The notes under the pieces are model-generated. The model did no database searches. It saw only the letters and a list, made by a program, of their open reading frames with translations, and had not been told where the DNA came from. From Cyclobacteriaceae bacterium (lineage in GTDB: Bacteria; Bacteroidota; Bacteroidia; Cytophagales; Cyclobacteriaceae): 64,000 nt of DNA. The stretch lies in assembly GCA_019694875.1 (NCBI GenBank), contig JAIBBC010000001.1:434001-498000 (forward strand), in the 5' to 3' direction. Positions within the stretch are counted from its first letter, which is position 1. Each line of letters opens with the position of its first letter. A program made the position numbers and the translations under genes. Below are positions 1 to 8,787 of this stretch, in pieces.

Positions 1-1438
1 ACGGACTGCTGGTGGTTATAAAATCCGGGTGGTAAACAATCTTCACCGGATCTTTCGGATTGTTGAGAAGTTTTTTTGCGTTGAGGAATGTTAAAATTTC
101 ATCCTGCGATTCATTTACCAGGTTGTGCGTAACCACGGCCGGATTGGATTTTGTTTTCCAGGCTTGAATGGTTCTGCGGTAACGCAACTTCCAGTACTCA
201 TCAACAAACTCGTTTAAGTTCGGAAGTTGATTGTCGGTTCGGGTAGTACTTTCATAGAATAGTTTTTTCCCGATCTGCTTTTCAATCGCATCGCACGTTT
301 GCGAAATCTCCTGCATCATAGCCATAGCCTGCAGCACTTCCGGCTTGATGCTGTAGAAATCACGTTTAGTGACGAAAAACATCACCACCGTCAAATCCGT
401 TTTCTCTTTTTTCAACCGCTGGTTCAGACGACTGAGGGCTTCCAGTGTTAAATCAAATCCCTTGTTTTTGTATTCATACCGGCCAGAAGTGAACAGGTAC
501 ACCGTTTTATTCAGATCAAAAGAATACGAATGAAAGAAGTGCGACATCACGAACTCGTGAATTTCTTCCTTGTAGCGCAGATGCAGATTCTGGAATTCAT
601 GCAACGCCTCAAACCGTTCGATGTTTAAGCCATTCGGAAGAATTACTTCGGGTTTTCGCTTCAGCAGATGCCGGCATTCACGCGCAGTAACTTCACTCAC
701 GGTTGTCAATACATCGGCATTTTGCGCGCAGGCAAATTCAATACCCGCCTCAGCCTCCACGCCAAATTTCTTTGCTTCTTCCTTCCAGTTAAAAAAAGGC
801 AGGTGTGCGTAAAACAACGGAGAATTGATTGCAAGATGTCGCCCCAATTGCGTTGCATGCGTAGTGAAAACAGTCTTCACCGGCATGTTTTCTTTTTTGA
901 TATCCAGAATTGGCAGGCCGGCCATCCACTCATGAAAATGGCCAATGATGCGTTGTTCCTTTGGAGCCAGCGCAACCAGTTCATCAAAAAATAATTTCGT
1001 TAAATAACTGAAAGCAACCACCTGATCAATCAGCGCGTGTTGCGTAGGAGTTCCAATCAGATGATTTTTCCACAATAAATACTTTACCACATTCAGCGCC
1101 TTATCCTGAATGGCGTTGGGATTTAACAGTACAACCCGCGGCTTTCCCGTGATCAGCCACGTGGCATACTGAACGTCATAGCCCTTTTTTCTCAGGGCTG
1201 CTGCAGCCAATCCGAAAATATCCTGCGCATCTTCAAGCGGTTCCAGCTCGGCCTGGATATTCTTATTTATATACGGCCCGATCATGCAATAATTGCCGCC
1301 TGCATAATCCACCATACAAGGAGCTTTCGATCGTATCACCGTGTAAATTCCGCCTACCTGATTACATACCTCCCACGCAGCTTCCAAAACCAATGCGTTA
1401 GGAAATTGCTTCGCTACCTGTGCCCCCTTTTTTGACAT
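1..1438 (-). CDS. Glycogen synthase, GT3 (animal/fungal-type) family, C-terminus outside window
   Basis: The frame is open from an ATG at 1438 to the left edge, so about 479 codons of the N-terminal part are seen and the end lies outside. The N-terminus reads EVCNQVGGIYTVIRSKA, matching the EVxxxVGGIYTV nucleotide-sugar loop of eukaryotic-type glycogen synthases (family GT3). Further on are GHFHEWMAG, TTHATQLGR and, at the very edge, VKIVYHPDFITTSSP, which corresponds to the VKVVFHPEF motif of yeast and animal Gsy. By family it adds glucose from UDP-glucose to glycogen in the cytosol. It diverges from clpB across 124 bases. It is clearly different from bacterial GlgA (GT5), which starts with a KxGGL motif. 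The family call is secure; the sugar donor is inferred from the family. Confidence 0.88.
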   Translation of the reverse strand, partial: MSKKGAQVAKQFPNALVLEAAWEVCNQVGGIYTVIRSKAPCMVDYAGGNYCMIGPYINKNIQAELEPLEDAQDIFGLAAAALRKKGYDVQYATWLITGKPRVVLLNPNAIQDKALNVVKYLLWKNHLIGTPTQHALIDQVVAFSYLTKLFFDELVALAPKEQRIIGHFHEWMAGLPILDIKKENMPVKTVFTTHATQLGRHLAINSPLFYAHLPFFNWKEEAKKFGVEAEAGIEFACAQNADVLTTVSEVTARECRHLLKRKPEVILPNGLNIERFEALHEFQNLHLRYKEEIHEFVMSHFFHSYSFDLNKTVYLFTSGRYEYKNKGFDLTLEALSRLNQRLKKEKTDLTVVMFFVTKRDFYSIKPEVLQAMAMMQEISQTCDAIEKQIGKKLFYESTTRTDNQLPNLNEFVDEYWKLRYRRTIQAWKTKSNPAVVTHNLVNESQDEILTFLNAKKLLNNPKDPVKIVYHPDFITTSSP

Positions 1439-1562
1439 TTTATAAGCCAGAATGGCCGTTTTTACCTTCTAAATCTATCAAAATAAATGTCAAAATTTCT
1501 GATTCCACCATTTTAACCCATGTGGATTACGATTTGATGCTAATGCCGCGAGAGCAAAACAT

Positions 1563-4178
1563 ATGAACTTCGAAAAATTTACGATCAAGTCGCAGGAGGC
1601 TTTACAGAAGTCGGCCGAGATTGCCATGACCAAACAGCAACAGGCAATCGAACCCGGTCATTTGCTGAAAGCAATCCTCGAAGTCGATGAAAATGTATCG
1701 AACTACGTTTTCAAAAAGCTGAATGTGAACGAGACCATTCTCGTGAACAAGCTTGACGAGATCCTGAACGGCTATCCGCAGGTAAGCGGACAGCAACCGT
1801 ATTTATCGAATACAACTAACCAGGTTCTACAAAACGCTGAGAAGGAACTGCGTGAATTCAAAGATGAATATATCTCCGTTGAACATCTCCTGCTGGCGTT
1901 ACTGGCAACCAAAGACAAAGTTTCCAGTATCTTAAAAGATGCCGGATTTGAGCGTGCGGGCCTTATCAAGGCAATAAAAGAGTTACGCGGTGGTTCAAAG
2001 GTTACCGATCAAAATGCCGAAGCAAAATACAAATCACTCGAGCGTTATTCCAAAAATCTGAACGACCTCGCCAAGAACGGTAAGATCGACCCGGTTATTG
2101 GCCGCGATGAAGAAATCAGGCGTGTGCTTCAGATTCTTTCGCGCAGAACCAAGAACAACCCGATCCTTTTGGGTGAACCCGGTGTGGGTAAAACTGCCAT
2201 CGTGGAAGGTATGGCCCAGCGCATCGTTGACGGTGATGTTCCCGAAAACCTGAAAGACAAAATTCTGGTGTCCCTCGACATGGGTTTACTCGTGGCGGGC
2301 GCAAAATATAAGGGCGAGTTTGAAGAACGTCTGAAAGCCGTTATTAAAGAAGTGACGGATTCAAACGGCCAGATCATTCTCTTCATTGATGAGATTCACA
2401 CGCTGATTGGTGCAGGCGGTGGCGAAGGTGCGATGGATGCAGCCAATCTTTTAAAACCGGCATTAGCGCGAGGTGAACTCCATGCAATTGGTGCAACTAC
2501 CTTAAAAGAGTACCAGAAGTATGTAGAAAAAGATAAAGCGCTTGAGCGCAGGTTCCAGGCCGTAATGGTAAATGAACCTTCTGTGGAAGATTCTATTTCT
2601 ATCCTTCGCGGGATCAAGGACAAGTACGAACTGCATCATGGCGTACGAATTAAAGACGATGCCGTGATTTCTGCTGTGGAGTTATCGAGCCGCTACATCA
2701 GCGACAGGTTCCTGCCGGATAAGGCAATCGACCTGATGGATGAAGCGGCCGCAAAACTGCGTCTTGAAATGGATTCCTTACCGGAAGAGCTTGATGAGTT
2801 GAACCGCAAGATCATGCAATTGGAGATTGAGCGCGAAGCAATCCGCAGGGAAAAAGATAAAGGCAAAGAAACCTTATTGAATAAAGAAATCGCTGAACTG
2901 TCAGAGGAACGTAATTCCCTGAAAGCAAAATGGGAAAGCGAGAAGAGCGTTGTTCATGGCATTCAGAAAGAAAAAGAAACGATCGACAAGCTGAAGTTTG
3001 AAGCCGAGCAGGCTGAAAAGGCGGGTGACTATGGTAAAGTGGCGGAAATCCGTTATGGAAAAATCACCGAGGCCGAAAAACGTTTGAATGAGTTTCAGCT
3101 GCAGATGAAAAATATGCAGGGCGAAAAATCGCTGCTGAAAGAAGAGGTAGACAGCGAAGACATTGCAGAGGTTGTAGCCAAATGGACCGGCATCCCGGTT
3201 TCGAAAATGCTGCAGAGCGATCGTGAAAAACTATTACACCTGGAAGAAGAGTTAGGTAAACGCGTAGCCGGTCAGGAAGAAGCTATTCAGGCGCTGAGTG
3301 ATGCAGTGCGCAGAAGTCGCGCAGGGTTGCAGGATCCGAAGCGTCCGATTGGTTCGTTCATTTTTATGGGAACCACCGGTGTCGGAAAAACGGAACTGTC
3401 TAAAGCGTTGGCCGATTATCTCTTCAACGATGAAAACGCCATGGTACGAATCGACATGAGTGAGTACCAGGAGCGGCACAGCGTAAGCAGGCTGATTGGA
3501 GCGCCTCCGGGATATGTTGGCTACGATGAAGGCGGACAATTAACAGAGGCCGTTCGCAGGAAACCGTATTCCGTGATTCTGCTGGATGAAATCGAAAAAG
3601 CGCATCCGGACGTGTTTAACATCCTTTTACAAGTATTGGATGATGGCCGGCTTACCGATAACAAAGGTCGCGTGGCGAACTTCAAGAATACGATCATCAT
3701 CATGACTACGAACATCGGTTCGCAGCTGATCCAGGAAAACTTCGAGAAGATCAATGATGAAAATTATTTTGAGGTTCTCGAAACCACGAAGGACGAGGTA
3801 ATGACGCTGTTGCGTAAAACTGTTCGCCCCGAGTTTGTGAACCGGATTGACGAAATCATCATGTTCCGCCCATTGAGCCAGAAAGACATTCGCAAAATTG
3901 TTGACATCCAGGTTGACTTGGTGCGGAAGCGTTTGGACGAAGCGGGTGTGAAGATTGAGATTTCGGATGCTGCCCGTGAGCGTTTATCAAAACTTGGCTT
4001 TGATCCGCAGTTTGGTGCACGGCCGTTAAAGCGGGTGTTGCAGCGTGAATTATTAAACGAATTATCTAAACAAATATTGTCCGGAAAGGTTAGTAAAGAT
4101 TCTATAATTTTTATCGACCTGAAGAATGAAACTGACTTCGTCTTCGAGAACTTAAATGAGGCGACCGCTGTTATATAA
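1563..4178 (+). CDS. clpB: ATP-dependent disaggregase ClpB
   Basis: 871 residues, the normal length for ClpB. Order: N-terminal Clp repeat domain (1 to about 145), first AAA+ module with Walker A GEPGVGKT near residue 203, a long charged coiled-coil middle domain (about 400-525) that separates ClpB from ClpA and ClpC, and second AAA+ module with GTTGVGKT near residue 603 and the arginine-rich FGARPLKR sensor near the end. ClpB is a cytosolic hexamer that pulls proteins out of aggregates together with DnaK, DnaJ and GrpE. It stands alone, has its own promoter region in the 124-base gap shared with the glycogen synthase gene, and ends at a strong hairpin terminator. No clear heat-shock operator was seen upstream. 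Confidence 0.97.
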   Translation: MNFEKFTIKSQEALQKSAEIAMTKQQQAIEPGHLLKAILEVDENVSNYVFKKLNVNETILVNKLDEILNGYPQVSGQQPYLSNTTNQVLQNAEKELREFKDEYISVEHLLLALLATKDKVSSILKDAGFERAGLIKAIKELRGGSKVTDQNAEAKYKSLERYSKNLNDLAKNGKIDPVIGRDEEIRRVLQILSRRTKNNPILLGEPGVGKTAIVEGMAQRIVDGDVPENLKDKILVSLDMGLLVAGAKYKGEFEERLKAVIKEVTDSNGQIILFIDEIHTLIGAGGGEGAMDAANLLKPALARGELHAIGATTLKEYQKYVEKDKALERRFQAVMVNEPSVEDSISILRGIKDKYELHHGVRIKDDAVISAVELSSRYISDRFLPDKAIDLMDEAAAKLRLEMDSLPEELDELNRKIMQLEIEREAIRREKDKGKETLLNKEIAELSEERNSLKAKWESEKSVVHGIQKEKETIDKLKFEAEQAEKAGDYGKVAEIRYGKITEAEKRLNEFQLQMKNMQGEKSLLKEEVDSEDIAEVVAKWTGIPVSKMLQSDREKLLHLEEELGKRVAGQEEAIQALSDAVRRSRAGLQDPKRPIGSFIFMGTTGVGKTELSKALADYLFNDENAMVRIDMSEYQERHSVSRLIGAPPGYVGYDEGGQLTEAVRRKPYSVILLDEIEKAHPDVFNILLQVLDDGRLTDNKGRVANFKNTIIIMTTNIGSQLIQENFEKINDENYFEVLETTKDEVMTLLRKTVRPEFVNRIDEIIMFRPLSQKDIRKIVDIQVDLVRKRLDEAGVKIEISDAARERLSKLGFDPQFGARPLKRVLQRELLNELSKQILSGKVSKDSIIFIDLKNETDFVFENLNEATAVI

Positions 4179-4246
4179 GCAGGTTTAAGATAATATCCGT
4201 TTCCCGGGTTCCCCGGGGGCGGGTAGGTTGAGGGGTTTGGTTGATT

Positions 4247-4276
4247 GCCCCGGGGTGGTTCCCGGGGCTTTTTTTT
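4247..4276 (+). terminator. Rho-independent terminator of clpB
   Basis: Perfect 8-base-pair GC stem, GCCCCGGG at 4247-4254 and CCCGGGGC at 4261-4268, with a six-base loop and a run of eight T at 4269-4276. It lies 69 bases after the clpB stop. Confidence 0.93.
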
Positions 4277-4334
4277 GCCTTAGAAAAACGCCAGGCCGGT
4301 GTAATCCGCATTCCGATTTCCACACTTATTTGTC

Positions 4335-4961
4335 ATGCTGGCGATAACAGACCTCTCCAAAAAATACGGTTCACATACGGTGCTGACCATACCCGGACTG
4401 ACGATCCCGGATGGGACATTTTGGGTAGAAGGTGGCAATGGGTCAGGGAAAACAACACTGCTGAAAATCATCGCAGGTATTTGTCCGTTCGAGGGGGCCG
4501 TGAATATCAACGGGATTGATTTGGTAAAGTCGCCCGTTGCATATCGCAGGCAGGTTTCATACGCCGAAGCAGAGCCGCAATTTCCCGGAATCTTAACCGG
4601 AACCGAACTGATTCGATTCTTTCAAAAAACACGAGATGCAGATCCATCGCAGGTTAACCAACTGATCAGCCAGTTTAACATCAGTGATTTTTTAGATCGG
4701 CCGGTAGGCGGCTATTCAAGCGGAATGATGAAAAAATTATCGATCCTGCTGGCATTCATTGGTCCGCAAAAACTCATTTTGCTTGACGAGCCCCTGATCA
4801 CGCTGGATGTGAATTTTACTCCGATACTCCTTTCAAAAATTCACGAGGCGCAAACAAACGGAATTTCCTTTTTGATTACGTCACACCAGGCGTTTGAACA
4901 AAATATCTTGTCGTTTGATGGAAGGCTTGTCGTGCGTGATCAAACCGTTCAGTTGACATGA
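4335..4961 (+). CDS. ABC transporter ATP-binding protein
   Basis: 208 residues, a compact ABC ATPase. Walker A GGNGSGKT is at residues 33-40, the signature stretch GGYSSGMMKK near 125-135, Walker B LILLDEP near 147-153 with the D-loop just after, and the switch histidine in ITSHQ near 182. All catalytic elements are present, so it should hydrolyse ATP. Its stop overlaps the start of the next gene (ATGA), which encodes a protein with about ten membrane segments, so the two are probably translationally coupled and form one exporter or ABC-2-like complex. No substrate can be read from sequence or neighbours. Confidence 0.85.
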   Translation: MLAITDLSKKYGSHTVLTIPGLTIPDGTFWVEGGNGSGKTTLLKIIAGICPFEGAVNINGIDLVKSPVAYRRQVSYAEAEPQFPGILTGTELIRFFQKTRDADPSQVNQLISQFNISDFLDRPVGGYSSGMMKKLSILLAFIGPQKLILLDEPLITLDVNFTPILLSKIHEAQTNGISFLITSHQAFEQNILSFDGRLVVRDQTVQLT

Positions 4962-6049
4962 GCGCCATTCAAAACGTGTTGATTAAAACCGTGGTGATTC
5001 CGTTTTACCGGAGTCATGCCGGCTTGTTGCTGTTTGTTTTCCTGATCATGTTCGGAACGGTTGAATCGAACCAGTTAGTTAACTATCATCGTGCGCTAAT
5101 CGAAGGAATGTTCGAAGTACCCGTGTTTCTGATGGTCGTAATACTGATATGGCTTCTTTACAATACAAAAATTCTGATCTATGTTCTCTCACTTCTCAGA
5201 AAGCCAGACTATCGTTTTTTTGCAGACCTGACGTTGCTTCCGCGTAACGGTTCATTTTCTCACCTCGTGCTGATGGTGATCATATGTTTCTTCCCGGTGT
5301 TAGCGTACTCCGTATTCATTTACCTAATCGGATTTTCGAAAGGCTACTATGCGCTAAGCGGGCTGATTTTGATTTTTCAGTGCGCATTGTGCGCGTTCAA
5401 CGCGTATGCCATCCAACTTGTCATAAGAACCCAACATCGGTTTACGTGGAAAATTCCAGCCTTAAGAATTCCAAACGTAGCGGGAAGAATAGGTTTTTAC
5501 GTTTCGTACTTTTTAACCGAAGAAAAGATCGCGTTGCTGATCAGCAAAACGTTCTCACTGGCCCTCTTATACATTGTTCGCGAAGCCACCGTTGCCGGGG
5601 ATGATTTTCGCATCCTTGGATTGACGTGGGTATTCGTGTTGCTGTCGCACACTTTTTTGCTCCCGAAAGTCAGAATCTTCGAAGACCGGTATCTTACCTG
5701 GATCAAAGCGCTCCCCTTCCAAGCATTACGCACGTGCCTGATGTACATCCTGTTTTATGCCGGCCTGATGTTACCCGAACTTGTGTTCAGCATCAGCATG
5801 ATGGGAAACATGGGCGAATTACTATGGCTCGTACTCCTGTCAGCAGGCGTGCTGTTTTTTATTCACATCTATCTGCTGAAACCACAACGCGATCCGGAAA
5901 AATTCAGCGCGTTTTTATTCTGGCTTTTTCTGATAAGCTTCTTCGCAATTCTCTGCAAGCTTATCATTCCGTTTTCGCTCGTACTGATCGTTGTCGCATG
6001 TATCCGTCTTTTCCAGCGATATTACCGCTACGAGCCTGCGATTGCGTGA
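4958..6049 (+). CDS. Polytopic membrane protein, probable partner of the upstream ABC ATPase
   Basis: 363 residues with roughly ten hydrophobic segments spread over the whole length and a basic tail, so it lies in the inner membrane. No family motif is recognised. The four-base ATGA overlap with the ABC ATPase gene and the matching orientation make it the likely permease of that system. It ends nine bases before the convergent NTF2-like gene. The role as permease is inference from context. Confidence 0.7.
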   Translation: MSAIQNVLIKTVVIPFYRSHAGLLLFVFLIMFGTVESNQLVNYHRALIEGMFEVPVFLMVVILIWLLYNTKILIYVLSLLRKPDYRFFADLTLLPRNGSFSHLVLMVIICFFPVLAYSVFIYLIGFSKGYYALSGLILIFQCALCAFNAYAIQLVIRTQHRFTWKIPALRIPNVAGRIGFYVSYFLTEEKIALLISKTFSLALLYIVREATVAGDDFRILGLTWVFVLLSHTFLLPKVRIFEDRYLTWIKALPFQALRTCLMYILFYAGLMLPELVFSISMMGNMGELLWLVLLSAGVLFFIHIYLLKPQRDPEKFSAFLFWLFLISFFAILCKLIIPFSLVLIVVACIRLFQRYYRYEPAIA

Positions 6050-6058
6050 TGTAAAGGC

Positions 6059-6505
6059 TTACTTTTCAGGAGCCGCGATGTCTTCCCGCCAGAAAATCTT
6101 GCTCACGATCTTCCATTCCCCGTTAACCTTCAGCAAGTTCATGTAATCATGAAATTTATAGGTTCCGCCATCAATCTCCAGACGGGCCTGCGCGGCAGTT
6201 CCCGAAATGGTAGTGTAAACAATTTTTGTTTTGCGATCGCTGGTTTTACCGGCATTGGCTTTTGCGCGATTAAGGAAATCGCGAATGGGTACATCCCTGA
6301 ATTCACCGGTTTTGTTATCGATGAACTTCATTGTGGCTGATACATGAAAAGCTTTATTAAGTTTAACGGTATCCCCATATGTGCCGCCATCCAGGTAATT
6401 CATCAATGCCTGATTTACTCCTTCCTGGTCAGAAACCTGTGCGGATGAAGTCATCCATGTGATACAAAGCAGAAATGCGGAGAAAACAACAGTAAATTTA
6501 GGCAT
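6059..6505 (-). CDS. Secreted NTF2-like (lumazine-binding-type) protein
   Basis: 148 residues from an ATG at 6505. This start gives a clean signal peptide (MPKFTVVFSAFLLC, then TSSAQ as a signal peptidase site). A longer frame exists to 6559 but its extra 18 residues are not signal-like. The mature part has the pattern of the SnoaL/NTF2-like alpha-beta cone fold: a helix with QALMNYLDGGTYGD, AFHVSATMKFID, and a last strand NGEWKIVSKIFW. Members with this pattern in Bacteroidota are usually annotated as putative lumazine-binding or nuclear transport factor 2 family. No catalytic role can be assigned. Likely periplasmic. Confidence 0.7.
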   Translation of the reverse strand: MPKFTVVFSAFLLCITWMTSSAQVSDQEGVNQALMNYLDGGTYGDTVKLNKAFHVSATMKFIDNKTGEFRDVPIRDFLNRAKANAGKTSDRKTKIVYTTISGTAAQARLEIDGGTYKFHDYMNLLKVNGEWKIVSKIFWREDIAAPEK

Positions 6506-6621
6506 AGCGTAATTGTTTTTCTGGCAAACGGTATCTGGTAAAAAGAGGTTACAAATCATAAGCTGATTTTGATCGGAGGATCAAATGTTCACCTATTTTA
6601 CTGTAAGAAAGTACTAAATCT

Positions 6622-7692
6622 CTACCGTATTCGCTCCACACCCAACCCGGGTTTATCGGAGCACGACATGATGCCGTCTTTGAGAATAAAACCGCCCGTA
6701 ACTTCATCTTTACCCAAATCCAGGCTCCCATCCAGATCGATATACTTTGTGTTGCTGCAGGCGAATGCCACATGAAGCGCAGCGGTTATACTTACAATAC
6801 TTTCGTCATTGCAGCCCCAGAACAGATCAACCTTCGCATGCAGTGCGAGATCAGCAATCTTTAACGCTTCGTTCACGCCTCCGCACTTCATCAGCTTAAT
6901 GTTGAAAATGCCTGCTGCACTGGGTGGCGTTACGAGTTTGAGGGCATCAGCGGGAGAGAGCAATGACTCATCGGCGGCAATCTTAACTTTGATGTCATCC
7001 GGCAAGGCTTTCATTTCATCCACCGACTTTGCGGGAAGTGGTTGCTCAATCAGTTCAATATCCAGGCTTGCCGTGCGCTTATAAAAATCTTTTGTTTGCT
7101 GTGTTGTGTAGCCCTGGTTTGCATCGATGCGAATAACCATCCGCTTTCCAAAATGCTCGCGAAGCTTAACCAGGCGTTCAATGTCTTCCTCCAGGTCTTT
7201 GCCCAGTTTCACTTTCAGGATTTTAAATCCGCGCTCATCATATTCTTTTGCTTCCTTTAGCGTTTCTTCAACATTTTTAATCCCGATGGTATTGGATGTT
7301 GGCAATGACTTTATTTTTTGTCCGAGGAACTTCACCAGCGGAACACCCAGGTGTTTTGTCAGTGCATCATAGATCGCAATATCCAATGCAGCACGTGCGG
7401 CAGGATTCTTTGGAAACTTCTGCAACACTTCGAACAGCAATTGGTTCGCTTCGCGGATATCGCGGCCAACCAGGAAATCAAGATTCTTTTCTTCCAGCGT
7501 AGCGATTGTTGAATCGAAATACTCCCCGGTAACATATTCGCTCGGGTTGCCCGAACCGATTCCGGTTACACCGTTTTCCAATGTAATCTCCACGAATGCG
7601 TTACTCACCGAATCGATCGTCTTAAACGCAATGGTATAAGGCTTTTTGTTGGCCAGATCGGCCTTCCACGTTTTTATGTTTTTGATCTTCAT
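6622..7692 (-). CDS. Enolase-superfamily epimerase (dipeptide epimerase / N-acyl-amino-acid racemase type)
   Basis: 356 residues. It has the full active site of the muconate-lactonizing subgroup: a KVK pair at K160/K162 on one face, metal ligands D190 (RIDANQGY), E216 (IEQPL) and D241 (AADES), and the opposite-face lysine K266 (NIKLMKCGG). The C-terminal DLDGSLDL has the DxD signature typical of L-Ala-D/L-Glu epimerases, which bind the amino group of a dipeptide. Its start overlaps the stop of the DUF1611 gene by four bases, so the two are one operon. In marine Proteobacteria a related pair, DgcN and DgcA, acetylates D-glutamate and racemises the product; this gene would be the DgcA-like partner. 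The alternative is epimerisation of cell-wall dipeptides in muropeptide recycling. The fold and mechanism are sure; the substrate is not. Confidence 0.85.
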   Translation of the reverse strand: MKIKNIKTWKADLANKKPYTIAFKTIDSVSNAFVEITLENGVTGIGSGNPSEYVTGEYFDSTIATLEEKNLDFLVGRDIREANQLLFEVLQKFPKNPAARAALDIAIYDALTKHLGVPLVKFLGQKIKSLPTSNTIGIKNVEETLKEAKEYDERGFKILKVKLGKDLEEDIERLVKLREHFGKRMVIRIDANQGYTTQQTKDFYKRTASLDIELIEQPLPAKSVDEMKALPDDIKVKIAADESLLSPADALKLVTPPSAAGIFNIKLMKCGGVNEALKIADLALHAKVDLFWGCNDESIVSITAALHVAFACSNTKYIDLDGSLDLGKDEVTGGFILKDGIMSCSDKPGLGVERIR

Positions 7693-8747
7693 TTCGATTC
7701 ACGGATAAGTTTTTCAAAAATGGGCACGAGCCGATCTAATCCTTCTTCCAGCGGAAGCACAGCCGGGACGCCAAGCTCTTTTTCATATTCAGCGGCAATT
7801 TTTTTTGCTTCCTCCGGAGTTTGCTTTGATGTATTAACTGTAATCGCTACGGTTGGCGCTCCGTATATTTTGATTAATTCAATTTCTTCTTTCGGTTGTG
7901 CAATGTAAGCCGGATAATACTCGAGGTCCTTGTATTGCTTGCGTTTCGGATTGTGCTGAAGCACCACTGCAGTTGCATCGGCCGAAACAATCCATTCCGA
8001 TCCGGCAGGGCCGCTTGGATTACGTAACGAAGACTGCCCTTCGATAAAAATGATGTCAGGCTTCGCTTCCATATAACATGTGTGAATCGCATGCTCCATT
8101 TCACCCGAGATAAAATCGTTCAGCGTTGAATCGAAAATAAATCCATACTTCGCGCCCTGCATCCAGCCGGTCTGGCCTGTGTAAATCATCTCAGCCTTAT
8201 AGCCGGCTTTGCGCATCGCCTCCACCAAAAAACGTGTAGTAGTTCTTTTGCCCAGTGCGCAGTCGGTACCGAGTACGGCAATCTTCGGACATTTCACTTC
8301 TTTTATCTTACCATTCCAGAAGTTCAGGTCTTTAAATTTCTTGGGCTTGCGAACATCAATTATCTCCAGGCCCTTACTTTTTGCAAGGTGTGCAAGGTCT
8401 TCATGCTCCGAAACGTGATCGTGCAACCCGTTCACAATGCCCATGTTATTTTCCAATGCCTCACGTAACAAGGCACGCAACGAATCAGGGATCACCCCTC
8501 CCTTTGTGGCTACGCCAACAACACAATAATCGGCTTTAACTTTCTTGCTTGCCTCTGAAATAGACGCGTACACAGGAATGCTGCGGTTCTTTCCGTCAAG
8601 TACTTCACCGGCATCTTTCCCGGCATGTTTTTCATCAACAATGCCAACAATTTCAAAACGATCGGTGCCACGAATCAGGCCGTGGGCAGTTTTTGCGCTG
8701 TTAGTGTCCAGGTATCCGCCTGTAATTACGAGGGCTTTGCTTTTCAT
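7689..8747 (-). CDS. DUF1611-family protein (DgcN-like)
   Basis: 352 residues. An N-terminal Rossmann-like part (ALVITGGYLDTNSAKTAHGLIR, about 1-100) precedes a P-loop part with GTDCALGKRT at residues 160-169 (K167). This is the layout of the DUF1611 family. From memory, one member, DgcN of a marine Pseudoalteromonas, was shown to be a D-glutamate N-acetyltransferase acting with a racemase of the enolase superfamily. Here the gene is directly upstream of, and overlaps by four bases, exactly such an enolase-superfamily gene. That makes D-glutamate or related D-amino-acid salvage the best guess. The family call is firm; the reaction is inference from the pairing. Confidence 0.8.
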   Translation of the reverse strand: MKSKALVITGGYLDTNSAKTAHGLIRGTDRFEIVGIVDEKHAGKDAGEVLDGKNRSIPVYASISEASKKVKADYCVVGVATKGGVIPDSLRALLREALENNMGIVNGLHDHVSEHEDLAHLAKSKGLEIIDVRKPKKFKDLNFWNGKIKEVKCPKIAVLGTDCALGKRTTTRFLVEAMRKAGYKAEMIYTGQTGWMQGAKYGFIFDSTLNDFISGEMEHAIHTCYMEAKPDIIFIEGQSSLRNPSGPAGSEWIVSADATAVVLQHNPKRKQYKDLEYYPAYIAQPKEEIELIKIYGAPTVAITVNTSKQTPEEAKKIAAEYEKELGVPAVLPLEEGLDRLVPIFEKLIRESK

Positions 8748-8787
8748 AAACGGGTAAAAAATTCAGGATGCAATATAGGAGTTCCGG

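Noticed and set aside
621-994. Plus-strand open frames of 63 and 108 codons
   Set aside because: They are antisense to the glycogen synthase gene and have no recognisable features.
2116-2623. Minus-strand open frames inside clpB
   Set aside because: They lie in the codon shadow of a strongly conserved gene.
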